Of a stretch of DNA of 14,135 nucleotides, positions 1 to 6,922 are shown in pieces (the first letter of the stretch is position 1; each line of letters opens with the position of its first letter). This DNA comes from Saprospiraceae bacterium. GTDB lineage: Bacteria > Bacteroidota > Bacteroidia > Bacteroidales > JAIPBB01. Under the pieces are notes generated by a model. The model was given only the letters and a program-made list of their open reading frames with translations, was not told the origin of the DNA and ran no database searches. Where the stretch lies: NCBI GenBank assembly GCA_021739805.1, contig JAIPBB010000124.1:1-14135 (forward strand), written 5' to 3'. Made by a program: the position numbers and the translations under genes.

Positions 1-8
1 AAGAAAAA

Positions 9-701
9 ATGACAGACGATAAATTAAATAATAAACAAATTGATGAGGTTTCTAAATTTTTCGCAGCCGAGAACGAAAAACGAAATGTAACAACTCCTGA
101 CGGAAAAATAATTGAAGTTAATCCTTTGGCTGATTATTTTTCTGATGCAAGACCTAAAGTTCATGAGCCAAATAGCTCTAAAGTAGTTGAGAAGTTTTTA
201 AACTGGGCAAGAGCGGAATCATTATGGGTTTTAGGATTTGGAACCGGTTGTGGAAGTATTGAAATTCCACCATTATTAACTCCTCGTTTCGATGCTTTTC
301 GTTTTGGAGTTCAAATGCGACCAACACCACGTCAATCAAATGTTATAATCATTTCAGGATATTTGGCTGTGAAAACTTTAAAGCGTGTTATTCGCAGTTA
401 TGAGCAAATGCAAAGTCCAAAGTATGTATTAGCCCTTGGCAGTTGTACAATAAATGGTGGAATGTATTACGATAGTTACAACACTATAAATCGTCTTGAC
501 AAATATATTCCTGTTGATGTTTATGTTGCCGGCTGTATGCCTCGCCCCGAAGCTTTATTGGCTGGTTTTATGAAATTAAAAGAGCTTATCAAAGCAGGAA
601 AAGCTGAAAATGCTAATAAATATGTTGAAAATTTCGATGAATATAAAGCCAATCAAAAAAAGATAATAAACGATTGGAATATGCCTGATTATAACTGGTA
701 A
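9..701 (+). CDS. NuoB/hydrogenase-small-subunit-like protein of an Ehr-type complex
   Basis: Related to NuoB of complex I and to the small subunit of group 4 [NiFe] hydrogenases, which carries the [4Fe-4S] cluster nearest the catalytic subunit. The visible family core is GFGTGCGSIEI (residues 76-86), LGSCTINGG (143-151) and AGCMPRPEALLAG (174-186). Only three of the usual four cluster cysteines are present (Cys81, Cys146, Cys176). The residue before Cys81, the first of CC in NuoB, is Gly80, and the first position of a hydrogenase CxxC is also not Cys. The 230 aa include an N-terminal extension of about 65 residues that is hydrophilic, with no membrane segment, so the protein should sit on the cytoplasmic face. 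The start has an A-rich leader (AAGAAAAA) and lies at the window edge, so the upstream genes, probably the membrane subunits, are out of view. It is followed after 39 bases by a NuoC-like gene. Family assignment is secure; the Ehr assignment comes from the NuoD-like neighbour. Confidence 0.88.
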   Translation: MTDDKLNNKQIDEVSKFFAAENEKRNVTTPDGKIIEVNPLADYFSDARPKVHEPNSSKVVEKFLNWARAESLWVLGFGTGCGSIEIPPLLTPRFDAFRFGVQMRPTPRQSNVIIISGYLAVKTLKRVIRSYEQMQSPKYVLALGSCTINGGMYYDSYNTINRLDKYIPVDVYVAGCMPRPEALLAGFMKLKELIKAGKAENANKYVENFDEYKANQKKIINDWNMPDYNW

Positions 702-740
702 AAGTGATTTCTTGCATTAAACTCAAAAAAGAAATTGAAA

Positions 741-1301
741 ATGAAAGATTTAATTGAACGATTACATATAAAATACAGCCTTACTGATATCGAACATCAG
801 CGGGAGAATTTTGTTTACCTGACAATCAGAAAAGAAAATGCTATTGATTTAGTAACCTATCTGAAAGATTATGAAGGCTTTTCTCATTTCGTATTGCTTT
901 CATGTGTTGATTGGATTGAAGATGGAAAATTCCAACTTACATATTTCTTAAATCAGCCAAATAAAAAATTTGATATAGCGATTCGCACAATGATTCCTCG
1001 TGAAAATGCAGAAATGCAATCATCACATCATTTATGGAAACAAATCGTAACTTATCAAAGAGAACTTCGCGAAATGTATGGAATTAACTTTCCGGGAAGC
1101 CCCGGAATAGAAGAAAATTTCATACTAGAAGGTTGGGATGAAATTCCTCCAATGCGTAGAGAATTTGATACTAAAAAATATTCTGAAGAAACTTTCTTTC
1201 CACGTGAAGGCAGAAAAACATACGACCCTGCTACTTATATGAAAGATAAATTATATCCAAATGCCCCAATAACAGCTAAAGTAAATAAAAAAGATGAATA
1301 A
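741..1301 (+). CDS. NuoC-like 30 kDa subunit of an Ehr/complex I-type complex
   Basis: Homologue of the complex I 30 kDa subunit and of the matching group 4 hydrogenase subunit. These are cofactor-free and structural, docking beside the NuoB/NuoD pair. The signature region is present as QRELREMYGINFPGSPGI followed by a tryptophan-containing loop and PPMRREF, matching the family's ERE..D..GI.F.GHP...R pattern. It is 186 aa, the expected size for a stand-alone NuoC rather than a NuoCD fusion. I place the start at the ATG at 741 (protein beginning MKDLIERL); an in-frame TTG at 735 would add only two residues and has no better context. The stop overlaps the start of the NuoD-like gene by eight bases, which implies translational coupling. 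Confidence 0.88.
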   Translation: MKDLIERLHIKYSLTDIEHQRENFVYLTIRKENAIDLVTYLKDYEGFSHFVLLSCVDWIEDGKFQLTYFLNQPNKKFDIAIRTMIPRENAEMQSSHHLWKQIVTYQRELREMYGINFPGSPGIEENFILEGWDEIPPMRREFDTKKYSEETFFPREGRKTYDPATYMKDKLYPNAPITAKVNKKDE

Positions 1302-2481
1302 TTTATTTAATTGGAATCCTGACAGAAGTAAATATCCATCGATGAAAGAAGATGGAACCTTAGATGTTGATTTATCATCTCAAAAATTTACTAAACTTTG
1401 GGTTGGACCAAACCATCCCGGGGTTACAGGAAATATGGCTATCGAAATTACCGTAAGTGGTGATGAAATAGTTCAAGCCAAAACTCACGTTGGTTATCTG
1501 CACCGTGGTTTTGAAAAATTAATTGAAAGACGTTTATTTATTCAAGGTTTTCCTACTTGCATCAGAATGTGCGTTGCTGAACCTGATTTTAATGAGTATT
1601 TATTATCAAAATCCATTGAAGATTTATCGAGAATTGAAGTCCCTGAAATGGCTGAATGGCTGCGAACTTTGGTTCTGGAAATGGCTCGTTTACAGAGTTT
1701 GTTAAGAACAGTTCCCGGTCAAGGTGGAACATTTTCTTTAGGATTGGGAGTTCAATGGGGAATGTATCTGAGGGATTTAATTTTGGATAGATTTGAAGAA
1801 CTCACAGGTGGTAGAATTTACCATATGTATATTTTACCCGGTGGAGTTAGGGGATTGTTGCCGGATGGTTTCAAAGAAAGGTTAGAGGAAAACCTGAAAT
1901 TAATTGATGAATTTATTCTCAAGATTAAGAAATTAATGTTTGATAATGCTGTTTTCAAAAAAAGAGCAATAGGCGTTGGAGTAATCAAAAAAGAATGGGT
2001 TGACCAATTTGGAATTGTTGGACCAAATGCACGTTCAGTTGGAATTAGCAGGGATATTAGAAAAGATTATCCATATTTAAAGTATAATGAACTTGATTTT
2101 GAACCACCAACAGCAACAGAAGGAGACATATTTGCCCGAAGTACTGTTCGGTACAAAGAATTGATACAAACAGTTGATTTGATTCGTCAAATAATGACAA
2201 AGATGCCTGAAAAAGGAGATATTAAATCGCCAACTCCAAATGTTTTACATTGGAAAATTCCCAAAGGCGAAACATATACACGAGCCGAAAGTTCTCGTGG
2301 AGAATATGGATTGTATTATGTAACTGACGGGAGCGACAAACCAAGAAGAATAAATTTGCGGGGACCAAGCTATAATCATGCAATGTCATTATTAGAACAT
2401 ATGCTAATTAATGCCAACATCGCTGATGTTCATGCTATAATGGTTTCATTACAAACTTGTCCACCTGAAATTGAAAGATGA
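1294..2481 (+). CDS. NuoD/[NiFe]-hydrogenase large-subunit-like protein lacking a complete Ni site (Ehr type)
   Basis: Homologue of the complex I 49 kDa subunit and of the group 4 hydrogenase catalytic subunit. Recognisable parts are GPNHPGVTGNM (38-48), HVGYLHRGFEKLIE (65-78), the metal/quinone-loop region RMCVAEP (91-97) and the C-terminus SLQTCPPEIER (385-395). Hydrogenases have CxxC in both the N- and C-terminal motifs. Here both read CxxE: Cys93..Glu96 and Cys389..Glu392. The two quinone-contacting residues of Thermus Nqo4 (His38, Tyr87) fall on Thr45 and Val94 by my alignment. The 395 aa end right at the family's terminal Arg, with no extension for a maturation protease. I infer a member of the Ehr (energy-converting hydrogenase-related) group, whose reaction is not established. 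A further Cys89 lies close to the site. Overlap with the preceding gene implies co-translation. Confidence 0.87.
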   Translation: MNNLFNWNPDRSKYPSMKEDGTLDVDLSSQKFTKLWVGPNHPGVTGNMAIEITVSGDEIVQAKTHVGYLHRGFEKLIERRLFIQGFPTCIRMCVAEPDFNEYLLSKSIEDLSRIEVPEMAEWLRTLVLEMARLQSLLRTVPGQGGTFSLGLGVQWGMYLRDLILDRFEELTGGRIYHMYILPGGVRGLLPDGFKERLEENLKLIDEFILKIKKLMFDNAVFKKRAIGVGVIKKEWVDQFGIVGPNARSVGISRDIRKDYPYLKYNELDFEPPTATEGDIFARSTVRYKELIQTVDLIRQIMTKMPEKGDIKSPTPNVLHWKIPKGETYTRAESSRGEYGLYYVTDGSDKPRRINLRGPSYNHAMSLLEHMLINANIADVHAIMVSLQTCPPEIER

Positions 2482-2483
2482 AA

Positions 2484-2520
2484 CAATTGTCGATTGACAA
2501 TTGAATATTGAGAATTGAAA
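2484..2520. repeat. Left heptad repeat/hairpin flanking the four-helix-bundle remnant
   Basis: The tetranucleotide ATTG occurs at 2486, 2493, 2500, 2507 and 2514, an exact 7-base period. The first part forms a perfect hairpin: CAATTGTC (2484-2491), loop GATT, GACAATTG (2496-2503). It starts two bases after the nuoD-like stop. The 20 bases 2484-2503 recur at 2679-2698 with 18 of 20 matching. Together the two copies bracket the gene remnant at 2535-2687. Confidence 0.75.
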
Positions 2521-2534
2521 ATGATTAAATAAAA

Positions 2535-2687
2535 ATGACAAAAGACGACCTAAAGAAAAGAACCAAAGAATTTGCACATAGATGTGTGAAACTTGCTTTG
2601 TCTTTGCCAAATGATAAATTGGGAAATCATTCGCAAGGTCAATTAATCTTTATTTCATCACAAAAAACAGCAAATAACCAATTGTAA
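2535..2687 (+). pseudogene. Truncated four-helix-bundle (S23/IVP-type) protein gene
   Basis: A 50-codon reading frame starting MTKDDLKKRTKEFAHR. It contains CVKLALSLPN, LGN and GQLI, which match the N-terminal half of the small four-helix-bundle family known from 23S rRNA intervening sequences and widely scattered in Bacteroidota. Intact members are about 115-120 aa. After GQLI the family usually continues with RxSTSVAANYRA; here the frame degrades to FISSQKTANNQL and stops where the right-hand heptad repeat begins. The C-terminal two helices are therefore missing. I interpret it as the remains of a mobile or passenger cassette between two co-transcribed genes. The family's cellular role is not established. 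It could instead still be translated as a short peptide. Confidence 0.7.
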
Positions 2688-2729
2688 ATTGACAATTGTA
2701 AATTGAAAATAGTAAATAGTAAATTACAA
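2679..2729. repeat. Right heptad repeat array flanking the four-helix-bundle remnant
   Basis: Seven consecutive 7-base units, each beginning AT, run from 2681 to 2729: attgtaa, attgaca, attgtaa, attgaaa, atagtaa, atagtaa, attacaa. The start codon of the downstream oxidoreductase follows two bases later at 2732. A hairpin is possible: CAATTGT (2679-2685), six-base loop, ACAATTG (2692-2698). It repeats the left-hand element with 18 of 20 bases identical. The array supplies the whole leader of the next gene, so it may affect its translation. Confidence 0.72.
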
Positions 2730-2731
2730 AG

Positions 2732-4525
2732 ATGAGTTTAAAAGATACATTAAGTCCATTCACGGCTTGGGGAGGTGTTTTCAAAGAGCCTGTTACGATT
2801 AAAAATCCAATCGGACGAGAAGCTGCTCCACGCTACAGAGGTTTTCATAAAAATGAAATTGATGTTTGCATAGGTTGCGGATCTTGCGAAACTATTTGCG
2901 AAAACGAAGCCATCGATTTAGTCCCTGTTGAAGGTATAAAAGCTAAAGATGGAGATAGCGGACTTCGCCCAATGGTTGATTATGGACGTTGTTGCTGGTG
3001 TGCTTTATGCGTTGATGTTTGCACAACCGGTTCTTTAACTTTATCGAATGAATATACCTGGGTAAGCGAAGATCCTGAAGATTTTAGATTTATTCCGGGA
3101 GTTGATAAAAAAGCTTGGGACAATAGCGAAAAAGGTTGGAAAAAACCTGAGCCAAACTACGAATTTTATAGTTTAGACAGAGTTAAAATGCCTGAACTTC
3201 ACGCTGAAGAACGTGGACAATCATTCATTGAATTCATCACAGGATATTCAAAACAACAAGCTGAATTAGAAGCCGACAGATGTGTCGAATGTGGAATTTG
3301 TACTTCCGCTTGTCCAGCTCACATGGGAATTCCTGAATATATTAAAGCAATCAGGAATAATGATTTAGAAGAAGGATTACGTATTTTATATGAAACAAAT
3401 CCGCTTCCTGAAATTTGTGGTAGAATTTGTACACATAAGTGCGAAAGCGTTTGTACAATGGGACATAAAGGTGACCCGATATCAATTCGATGGCTAAAAC
3501 GATATATTGCCGATCAAAATCCATCAGAAAAATATAAAGAAATTTTAAATGCTGAGAATTTAGTTGATAATGGTAAAAATATTGCAATTATTGGTGCCGG
3601 TCCTTCAGGATTATCAACTGCTTACTATTTAAAATTAATGGGCTATCAATGTACAATTTTTGAAAAATTACCTGAGGCCGGAGGTATGATGCGATATGGA
3701 ATTCCGGAATACCGTTTGCCCTACGACCAAATTGACAAAGATGTAAACTATATTTTAAGTCTTGGAGTTGAAATTAAATACAATGTAAATATTGGAACAG
3801 ATATTAAACTTGAAGATTTAGGAAAAGATTTCGATGCAGTTTTTGCCGGAACAGGTTTACATTTAGGAAGAAGCACCAGAGTTCCCGGTACTGACCACAA
3901 AAATGTATATTTTGCTACTGATTTATTACGTGAAATTTCTCTTGGAAAAGAAATTCCTCTAGCCGAAAAAATTGTTGTTATTGGTGGAGGAAATGTTGCA
4001 ATGGATATTACTCGTTCCTTAGCTCGTCTGCAAAACAATAAATATGGAAAAGTTGATGTTCTTGCAACTTGCTTAGAATCTGAAGATATTATGCCTGCTG
4101 ATAGAGAAGAAGTTGTTGAAGCACGAGAAGAGCTTGCAATTGTTGATCCGGGATGGGGACCAAAAGAAATTGAAATCGAAAACGGAAAAATAAAAGGACT
4201 TCATGTTGTGAAATGCTTATCTGTTTTTGATGAGAAAGGAGCTTTCAATCCAAAATTTGATGAAGAAGATAAAAAGTTTTTTGCTGCTGATATGGTTGTC
4301 GAATCGATTGGGCAAGGAATGGATTTATCATATTTAAGCGAAGAATTTAAAGAAAATCTAAAATTCTCAAATAGAGGAAGAATTGAAGTTGACGATTATT
4401 TCCAATCTAGCGTTAAATGGCTATTTATTGGTGGTGATATTATTCAGGGACCAGATGTAATTCACGGAATTGCTAATGGACACAAAGCGGCTGTCGGAAT
4501 TGATAATTTTTTAATGAATAAATAA
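2732..4525 (+). CDS. Ferredoxin-GltD-like fusion: 4x[4Fe-4S]/FAD NAD(P)H oxidoreductase
   Basis: A 597-aa electron-transfer flavoprotein. Domain order: an N-terminal two-cluster ferredoxin/NuoI-like module with CIGCGSCETIC (46-56) and CCWCALCVDVC (87-97); the cluster region of GltD-type proteins with CVECGICTSAC (184-194) and CGRICTHKCESVC (229-241); an FAD Rossmann motif IIGAGPSG (286-293); an NAD(P) motif VIGGGNVAMD (416-425); and the FAD-closing GGD motif near 568. GltD, PreT and NfnB belong to this family and move electrons between NAD(P)H and iron-sulfur clusters. At the adenine-ribose loop, GltD's YRR arginine pair is replaced by CLE (447-449), which I read as a hint of NADH preference. 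It is probably the soluble electron-input or output module of the upstream Ehr-type complex. The DHODH-like gene starts two bases after its stop. Confidence 0.87.
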   Translation: MSLKDTLSPFTAWGGVFKEPVTIKNPIGREAAPRYRGFHKNEIDVCIGCGSCETICENEAIDLVPVEGIKAKDGDSGLRPMVDYGRCCWCALCVDVCTTGSLTLSNEYTWVSEDPEDFRFIPGVDKKAWDNSEKGWKKPEPNYEFYSLDRVKMPELHAEERGQSFIEFITGYSKQQAELEADRCVECGICTSACPAHMGIPEYIKAIRNNDLEEGLRILYETNPLPEICGRICTHKCESVCTMGHKGDPISIRWLKRYIADQNPSEKYKEILNAENLVDNGKNIAIIGAGPSGLSTAYYLKLMGYQCTIFEKLPEAGGMMRYGIPEYRLPYDQIDKDVNYILSLGVEIKYNVNIGTDIKLEDLGKDFDAVFAGTGLHLGRSTRVPGTDHKNVYFATDLLREISLGKEIPLAEKIVVIGGGNVAMDITRSLARLQNNKYGKVDVLATCLESEDIMPADREEVVEAREELAIVDPGWGPKEIEIENGKIKGLHVVKCLSVFDEKGAFNPKFDEEDKKFFAADMVVESIGQGMDLSYLSEEFKENLKFSNRGRIEVDDYFQSSVKWLFIGGDIIQGPDVIHGIANGHKAAVGIDNFLMNK

Positions 4526-4527
4526 TT

Positions 4528-5511
4528 ATGGCAAATTTAGAAACTACATATTTAGGTTTAAAACTAAAAAATCCAATTATTGTTGGTAGTTCAGAGTTGA
4601 CAAGTTCTGTCGGACAAATTATTGAATTAGAAAAAAATGGAGTCGGTGCAGTTATTTTAAAATCATTATTCGAAGAGCAAATATTGATGAATATTGACGC
4701 TGAACGTGTAAATAATATTCATAATACTTATTCCGACACAGAAAATTACGTTTCATATTATTTGAAGAAAAATAATGTTGATAATTATCTGAGGCTGATA
4801 AAAGAAGCAAAATCTAAAGTAAGTATTCCTGTTATTGCAAGCATAAATTGCATTAGCTCTGACGAATGGACAAGCTTTGCAAAAGATATTGAATTGGCTG
4901 GAGCTGATGCTATAGAACTGAATATATTTCTATTACCTGCTGATATTGATTCAAAAGGAAACGAAATAGAAAAAGTTTATTCTGAAATAATTCTGAAAGT
5001 TATTCAGATGGTTAAAATACCGGTTTCAGTAAAATTGAGTTCATATTTTTCGGGTTTTGCAAATTTTGTTTCAGCAATCTCAAAACTTGGAATTAAAGGA
5101 ATAACATTGTTCAATCGCTTTTATAGTCCTGATATAGACATTGAAAAAGAGAAAATCATATCAACACATATCTACAGCAACCCTATTGAAAACAGTAATG
5201 TTTTGCGATGGGTTGGAATTTTATCAAATAAAATTGATTGCGATATTGCATCATCAACAGGAATTCACTCCGGTAAAGATGTGATAAAAAATATTTTAGT
5301 AGGAGCAGATGCTACTCAAATTGTTTCAACCATTTACAAAAATGGAACTTCACATATAAAAACTATGCTCGACGAAATCGAAGCCTGGATGGATAACAAA
5401 TCATACAAAGATTTAGATAGCTTCAGAGGAAAACTTAGCCAGGATAAAGCTGTTAAGCCAATGGTTTATGAAAGAGCTCAGTTTATGAAGTATTTTTCTG
5501 ATATTAAATAA
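4528..5511 (+). CDS. Dihydroorotate dehydrogenase-like FMN TIM-barrel protein
   Basis: A 327-aa protein of the DHODH/dihydropyrimidine dehydrogenase barrel superfamily. Barrel landmarks are the N-terminal GLKLKNPIIVGSSELT (10-25), IASINC (103-108), ADAIELN (126-132), IPVSVKLS (164-171) and the FMN-phosphate region STGIHSGKDVIKNILVGAD (243-261). The active-site loop that normally reads LNxSCPN carries LNIFLLPADID, without Cys or Ser at the base position, so pyrimidine oxidation is not supported. No other pyrimidine genes are present. Its start is two bases behind the stop of the GltD-like fusion, so the two are very probably co-translated and work together. The pairing resembles PreT/PreA, with the clusters carried by the partner. 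It is commonly annotated as dihydroorotate dehydrogenase-like; the substrate is unknown. The operon appears to end here. Confidence 0.85.
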   Translation: MANLETTYLGLKLKNPIIVGSSELTSSVGQIIELEKNGVGAVILKSLFEEQILMNIDAERVNNIHNTYSDTENYVSYYLKKNNVDNYLRLIKEAKSKVSIPVIASINCISSDEWTSFAKDIELAGADAIELNIFLLPADIDSKGNEIEKVYSEIILKVIQMVKIPVSVKLSSYFSGFANFVSAISKLGIKGITLFNRFYSPDIDIEKEKIISTHIYSNPIENSNVLRWVGILSNKIDCDIASSTGIHSGKDVIKNILVGADATQIVSTIYKNGTSHIKTMLDEIEAWMDNKSYKDLDSFRGKLSQDKAVKPMVYERAQFMKYFSDIK

Positions 5512-5610
5512 AATAATATTATCTGTAAATTTCACCAGCCAAAAAATCATTATTTCAAGCATTACTATTTCACCCTTAATCGCATTATGGGCTGAAACAA
5601 ATTTTCAATT

Positions 5611-5642
5611 TTTCATTCAGTAACATTTTTTTGCTAATTTCG
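5611..5642 (+). promoter_or_regulatory. Candidate Bacteroidota-type promoter for the LiaI/LiaF-like pair
   Basis: TAATTTCG at 5635-5642 matches the -7 consensus TAnnTTTG at all but one position. A -33-like TTTC lies at 5611-5614, 20 bases upstream. It sits in the 165-base gap after the respiratory operon and before the first start codon of the membrane-protein pair. The -33 element is imperfect. Confidence 0.4.
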
Positions 5643-5709
5643 TCATAGTTTAGTCATTATGGTTTTTTAATGCATAATGAATTTGTTTAATAAACCTAAA
5701 ACAATAATA

Positions 5710-5952
5710 ATGGAAGAGAATAATATAAATATCGAAAACAAAGGGAAAAAGGATAATTGCAAGAAAGATAATAAACAAGGTGGAATTATTGGTGGAGTTG
5801 TGTTAATCACATTAGGGATTTTATTCCTGCTTGACCAATTTCTTCCAAATGTTAACTTTGGTGACCTATGGCCTGTACTTTTAATAGTTATTGGAGTATC
5901 AATTTTATTTAAGAACTATCCGTGTAATCGAAATAAAAATTCTGAATCATGA
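5710..5952 (+). CDS. Small LiaI-like two-TM membrane protein (LiaI-LiaF-like transmembrane region)
   Basis: An 80-aa protein with a charged Lys/Asn-rich N-terminus (1-23) and two hydrophobic segments, about 25-41 (GIIGGVVLITLGILFLL) and 52-67, separated by a short turn ending in LWPVLLIVIGV. The GxxLIxLGxLFLLD and LWPxLLIxxG patterns are typical of the LiaI/DUF5668 membrane module, which is linked to envelope-stress sensing in Firmicutes and is of unknown function in Bacteroidota. I prefer the ATG at 5710, which follows an A-rich leader, over an in-frame ATG at 5677 that would add 11 residues behind a T-rich leader. The stop overlaps the next start (ATGA), so it is coupled to the LiaF-like gene. 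Confidence 0.72.
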   Translation: MEENNINIENKGKKDNCKKDNKQGGIIGGVVLITLGILFLLDQFLPNVNFGDLWPVLLIVIGVSILFKNYPCNRNKNSES

Positions 5953-6917
5953 GTTATAAAAAAATATTTTGGGGAGTCGCTTTGGTTATAATTGGCGTAC
6001 TTTTTATATTAAATAATCTAGGTGTTTCTTATTTTAGTATTGGAATGATTGTTAGGTTATGGCCATTATTACTAATATTCTGGGGAGTTTCTCTTCTGCC
6101 AATTAAAGATAGTTTTAAGATAGTGTTGTCAATCATTATACTTGCCTTTGGTGTAATTTTTATATCAACAAACGAATACAACGATGGCTACTGTGAAGGT
6201 ATGAGAATAATGAGAAAGCATAAAAAATATTTTGGTGAGAATAATGCTAAAGTTTATAAATACAAGCATAAAAACATAAAAAAAGGGGAAATTGATGAGG
6301 AAGAACAAATGTTTTTCGAACCTTATAAAAAGAATATTAAAAATGCTGAATTAGAATTTGATGCTGTTGTTGGAAGTTTTATTATTGGTGGTGAAACCGA
6401 ACAGCTTTTCGAATTTGAAAAAGATGGAAATCTTGGTGACTATAGTTTAACAACACGCACAAAATCAAAAAAGGAATTCATAAAAATCCGACTTAAAGAA
6501 TCCAATATCGAAGGAGAGAATAAAAGTAATGAAGCCTCAATTATGCTAAATTCAAATCCTGTTTGGGATTTTAATTTTGATGTTGGAGCAGCTTCTTTAG
6601 ATGCTGACCTTAGCGATTATAAAGTTGGAGATATAGTCATTGATGGTGGTGCCGCTTCGATTAAAATTAAGCTTGGAAATAAACACGATTTAACAAATGT
6701 AAATGTTGATGCCGGTGCTGCCTCAATAAAGATTTACATTCCTGAATCTTCAGCTTGTGAAGTGAAAACATCTACTTTTCTTTCAGGTAAGAATTTCGAA
6801 GGCTTCAATAAAATTAGAAAAGGTTATTATCAAACACCCGATTTTGAAAATGGCAGTGAAAAGATTTTTATTAGTATTGATGCCGCAATTTCGGGAGTTA
6901 CTATTATTAGATACTAA
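5949..6917 (+). CDS. LiaF-like membrane protein with C-terminal adhesin-like (toastrack) beta domain
   Basis: A 322-aa protein. Three hydrophobic segments at about 7-24, 33-51 and 56-73 repeat the LiaI-type pattern (GVALVIIGVLFILNNLG; RLWPLLLIFWGVSLL) seen in the preceding small protein. A charged linker follows (about 85-130), then a beta-rich C-terminal domain from about 133. That domain contains a repeated motif: DVGAASLDADL (211-221), DGGAASIKIKL (232-242), DAGAASIKIYI (254-264), then a weaker AAISGVTII. Such beta-helix-like repeats characterise the LiaF/DUF4097 'toastrack' group. It overlaps the LiaI-like gene by four bases, indicating an operon. The likely role is in the cell envelope, with the beta domain possibly cytoplasmic or extracytoplasmic; topology was not resolved. 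The specific function is unknown. Confidence 0.78.
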   Translation: MSYKKIFWGVALVIIGVLFILNNLGVSYFSIGMIVRLWPLLLIFWGVSLLPIKDSFKIVLSIIILAFGVIFISTNEYNDGYCEGMRIMRKHKKYFGENNAKVYKYKHKNIKKGEIDEEEQMFFEPYKKNIKNAELEFDAVVGSFIIGGETEQLFEFEKDGNLGDYSLTTRTKSKKEFIKIRLKESNIEGENKSNEASIMLNSNPVWDFNFDVGAASLDADLSDYKVGDIVIDGGAASIKIKLGNKHDLTNVNVDAGAASIKIYIPESSACEVKTSTFLSGKNFEGFNKIRKGYYQTPDFENGSEKIFISIDAAISGVTIIRY

Positions 6918-6922
6918 TGTTT

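Noticed and set aside
735..740. TTG start for the NuoC-like gene
   Set aside because: It adds only two residues to a clear ATG at 741 and has no better leader.
1523..1705. 60-aa frame inside the NuoD-like gene
   Set aside because: It is an out-of-frame shadow of a strongly conserved coding sequence.
9..2481. Reading the NuoB/C/D-like genes as ordinary complex I or as an active [NiFe] hydrogenase
   Set aside because: Quinone-site His and Tyr are absent, the nickel motifs are incomplete, and the neighbours are a GltD-like fusion and a DHODH-like barrel rather than nuoE/F/G or hydrogenase maturation genes.
3351..4038. Minus-strand frames opposite the iron-sulfur oxidoreductase gene
   Set aside because: They are antisense shadows of conserved FAD and NAD-binding segments and have no recognisable domains.
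4528..5511. Calling the FMN-barrel gene pyrD
   Set aside because: The catalytic loop lacks the Cys/Ser-Pro-Asn sequence and no pyrimidine genes are nearby.
5520..5600. Possible riboswitch or long hairpin before the LiaI-like gene (TTTCA..AGCC with GGGCTGAAA)
   Set aside because: The arms are short, broken by a bulge and about 45 bases apart, with no known riboswitch core.
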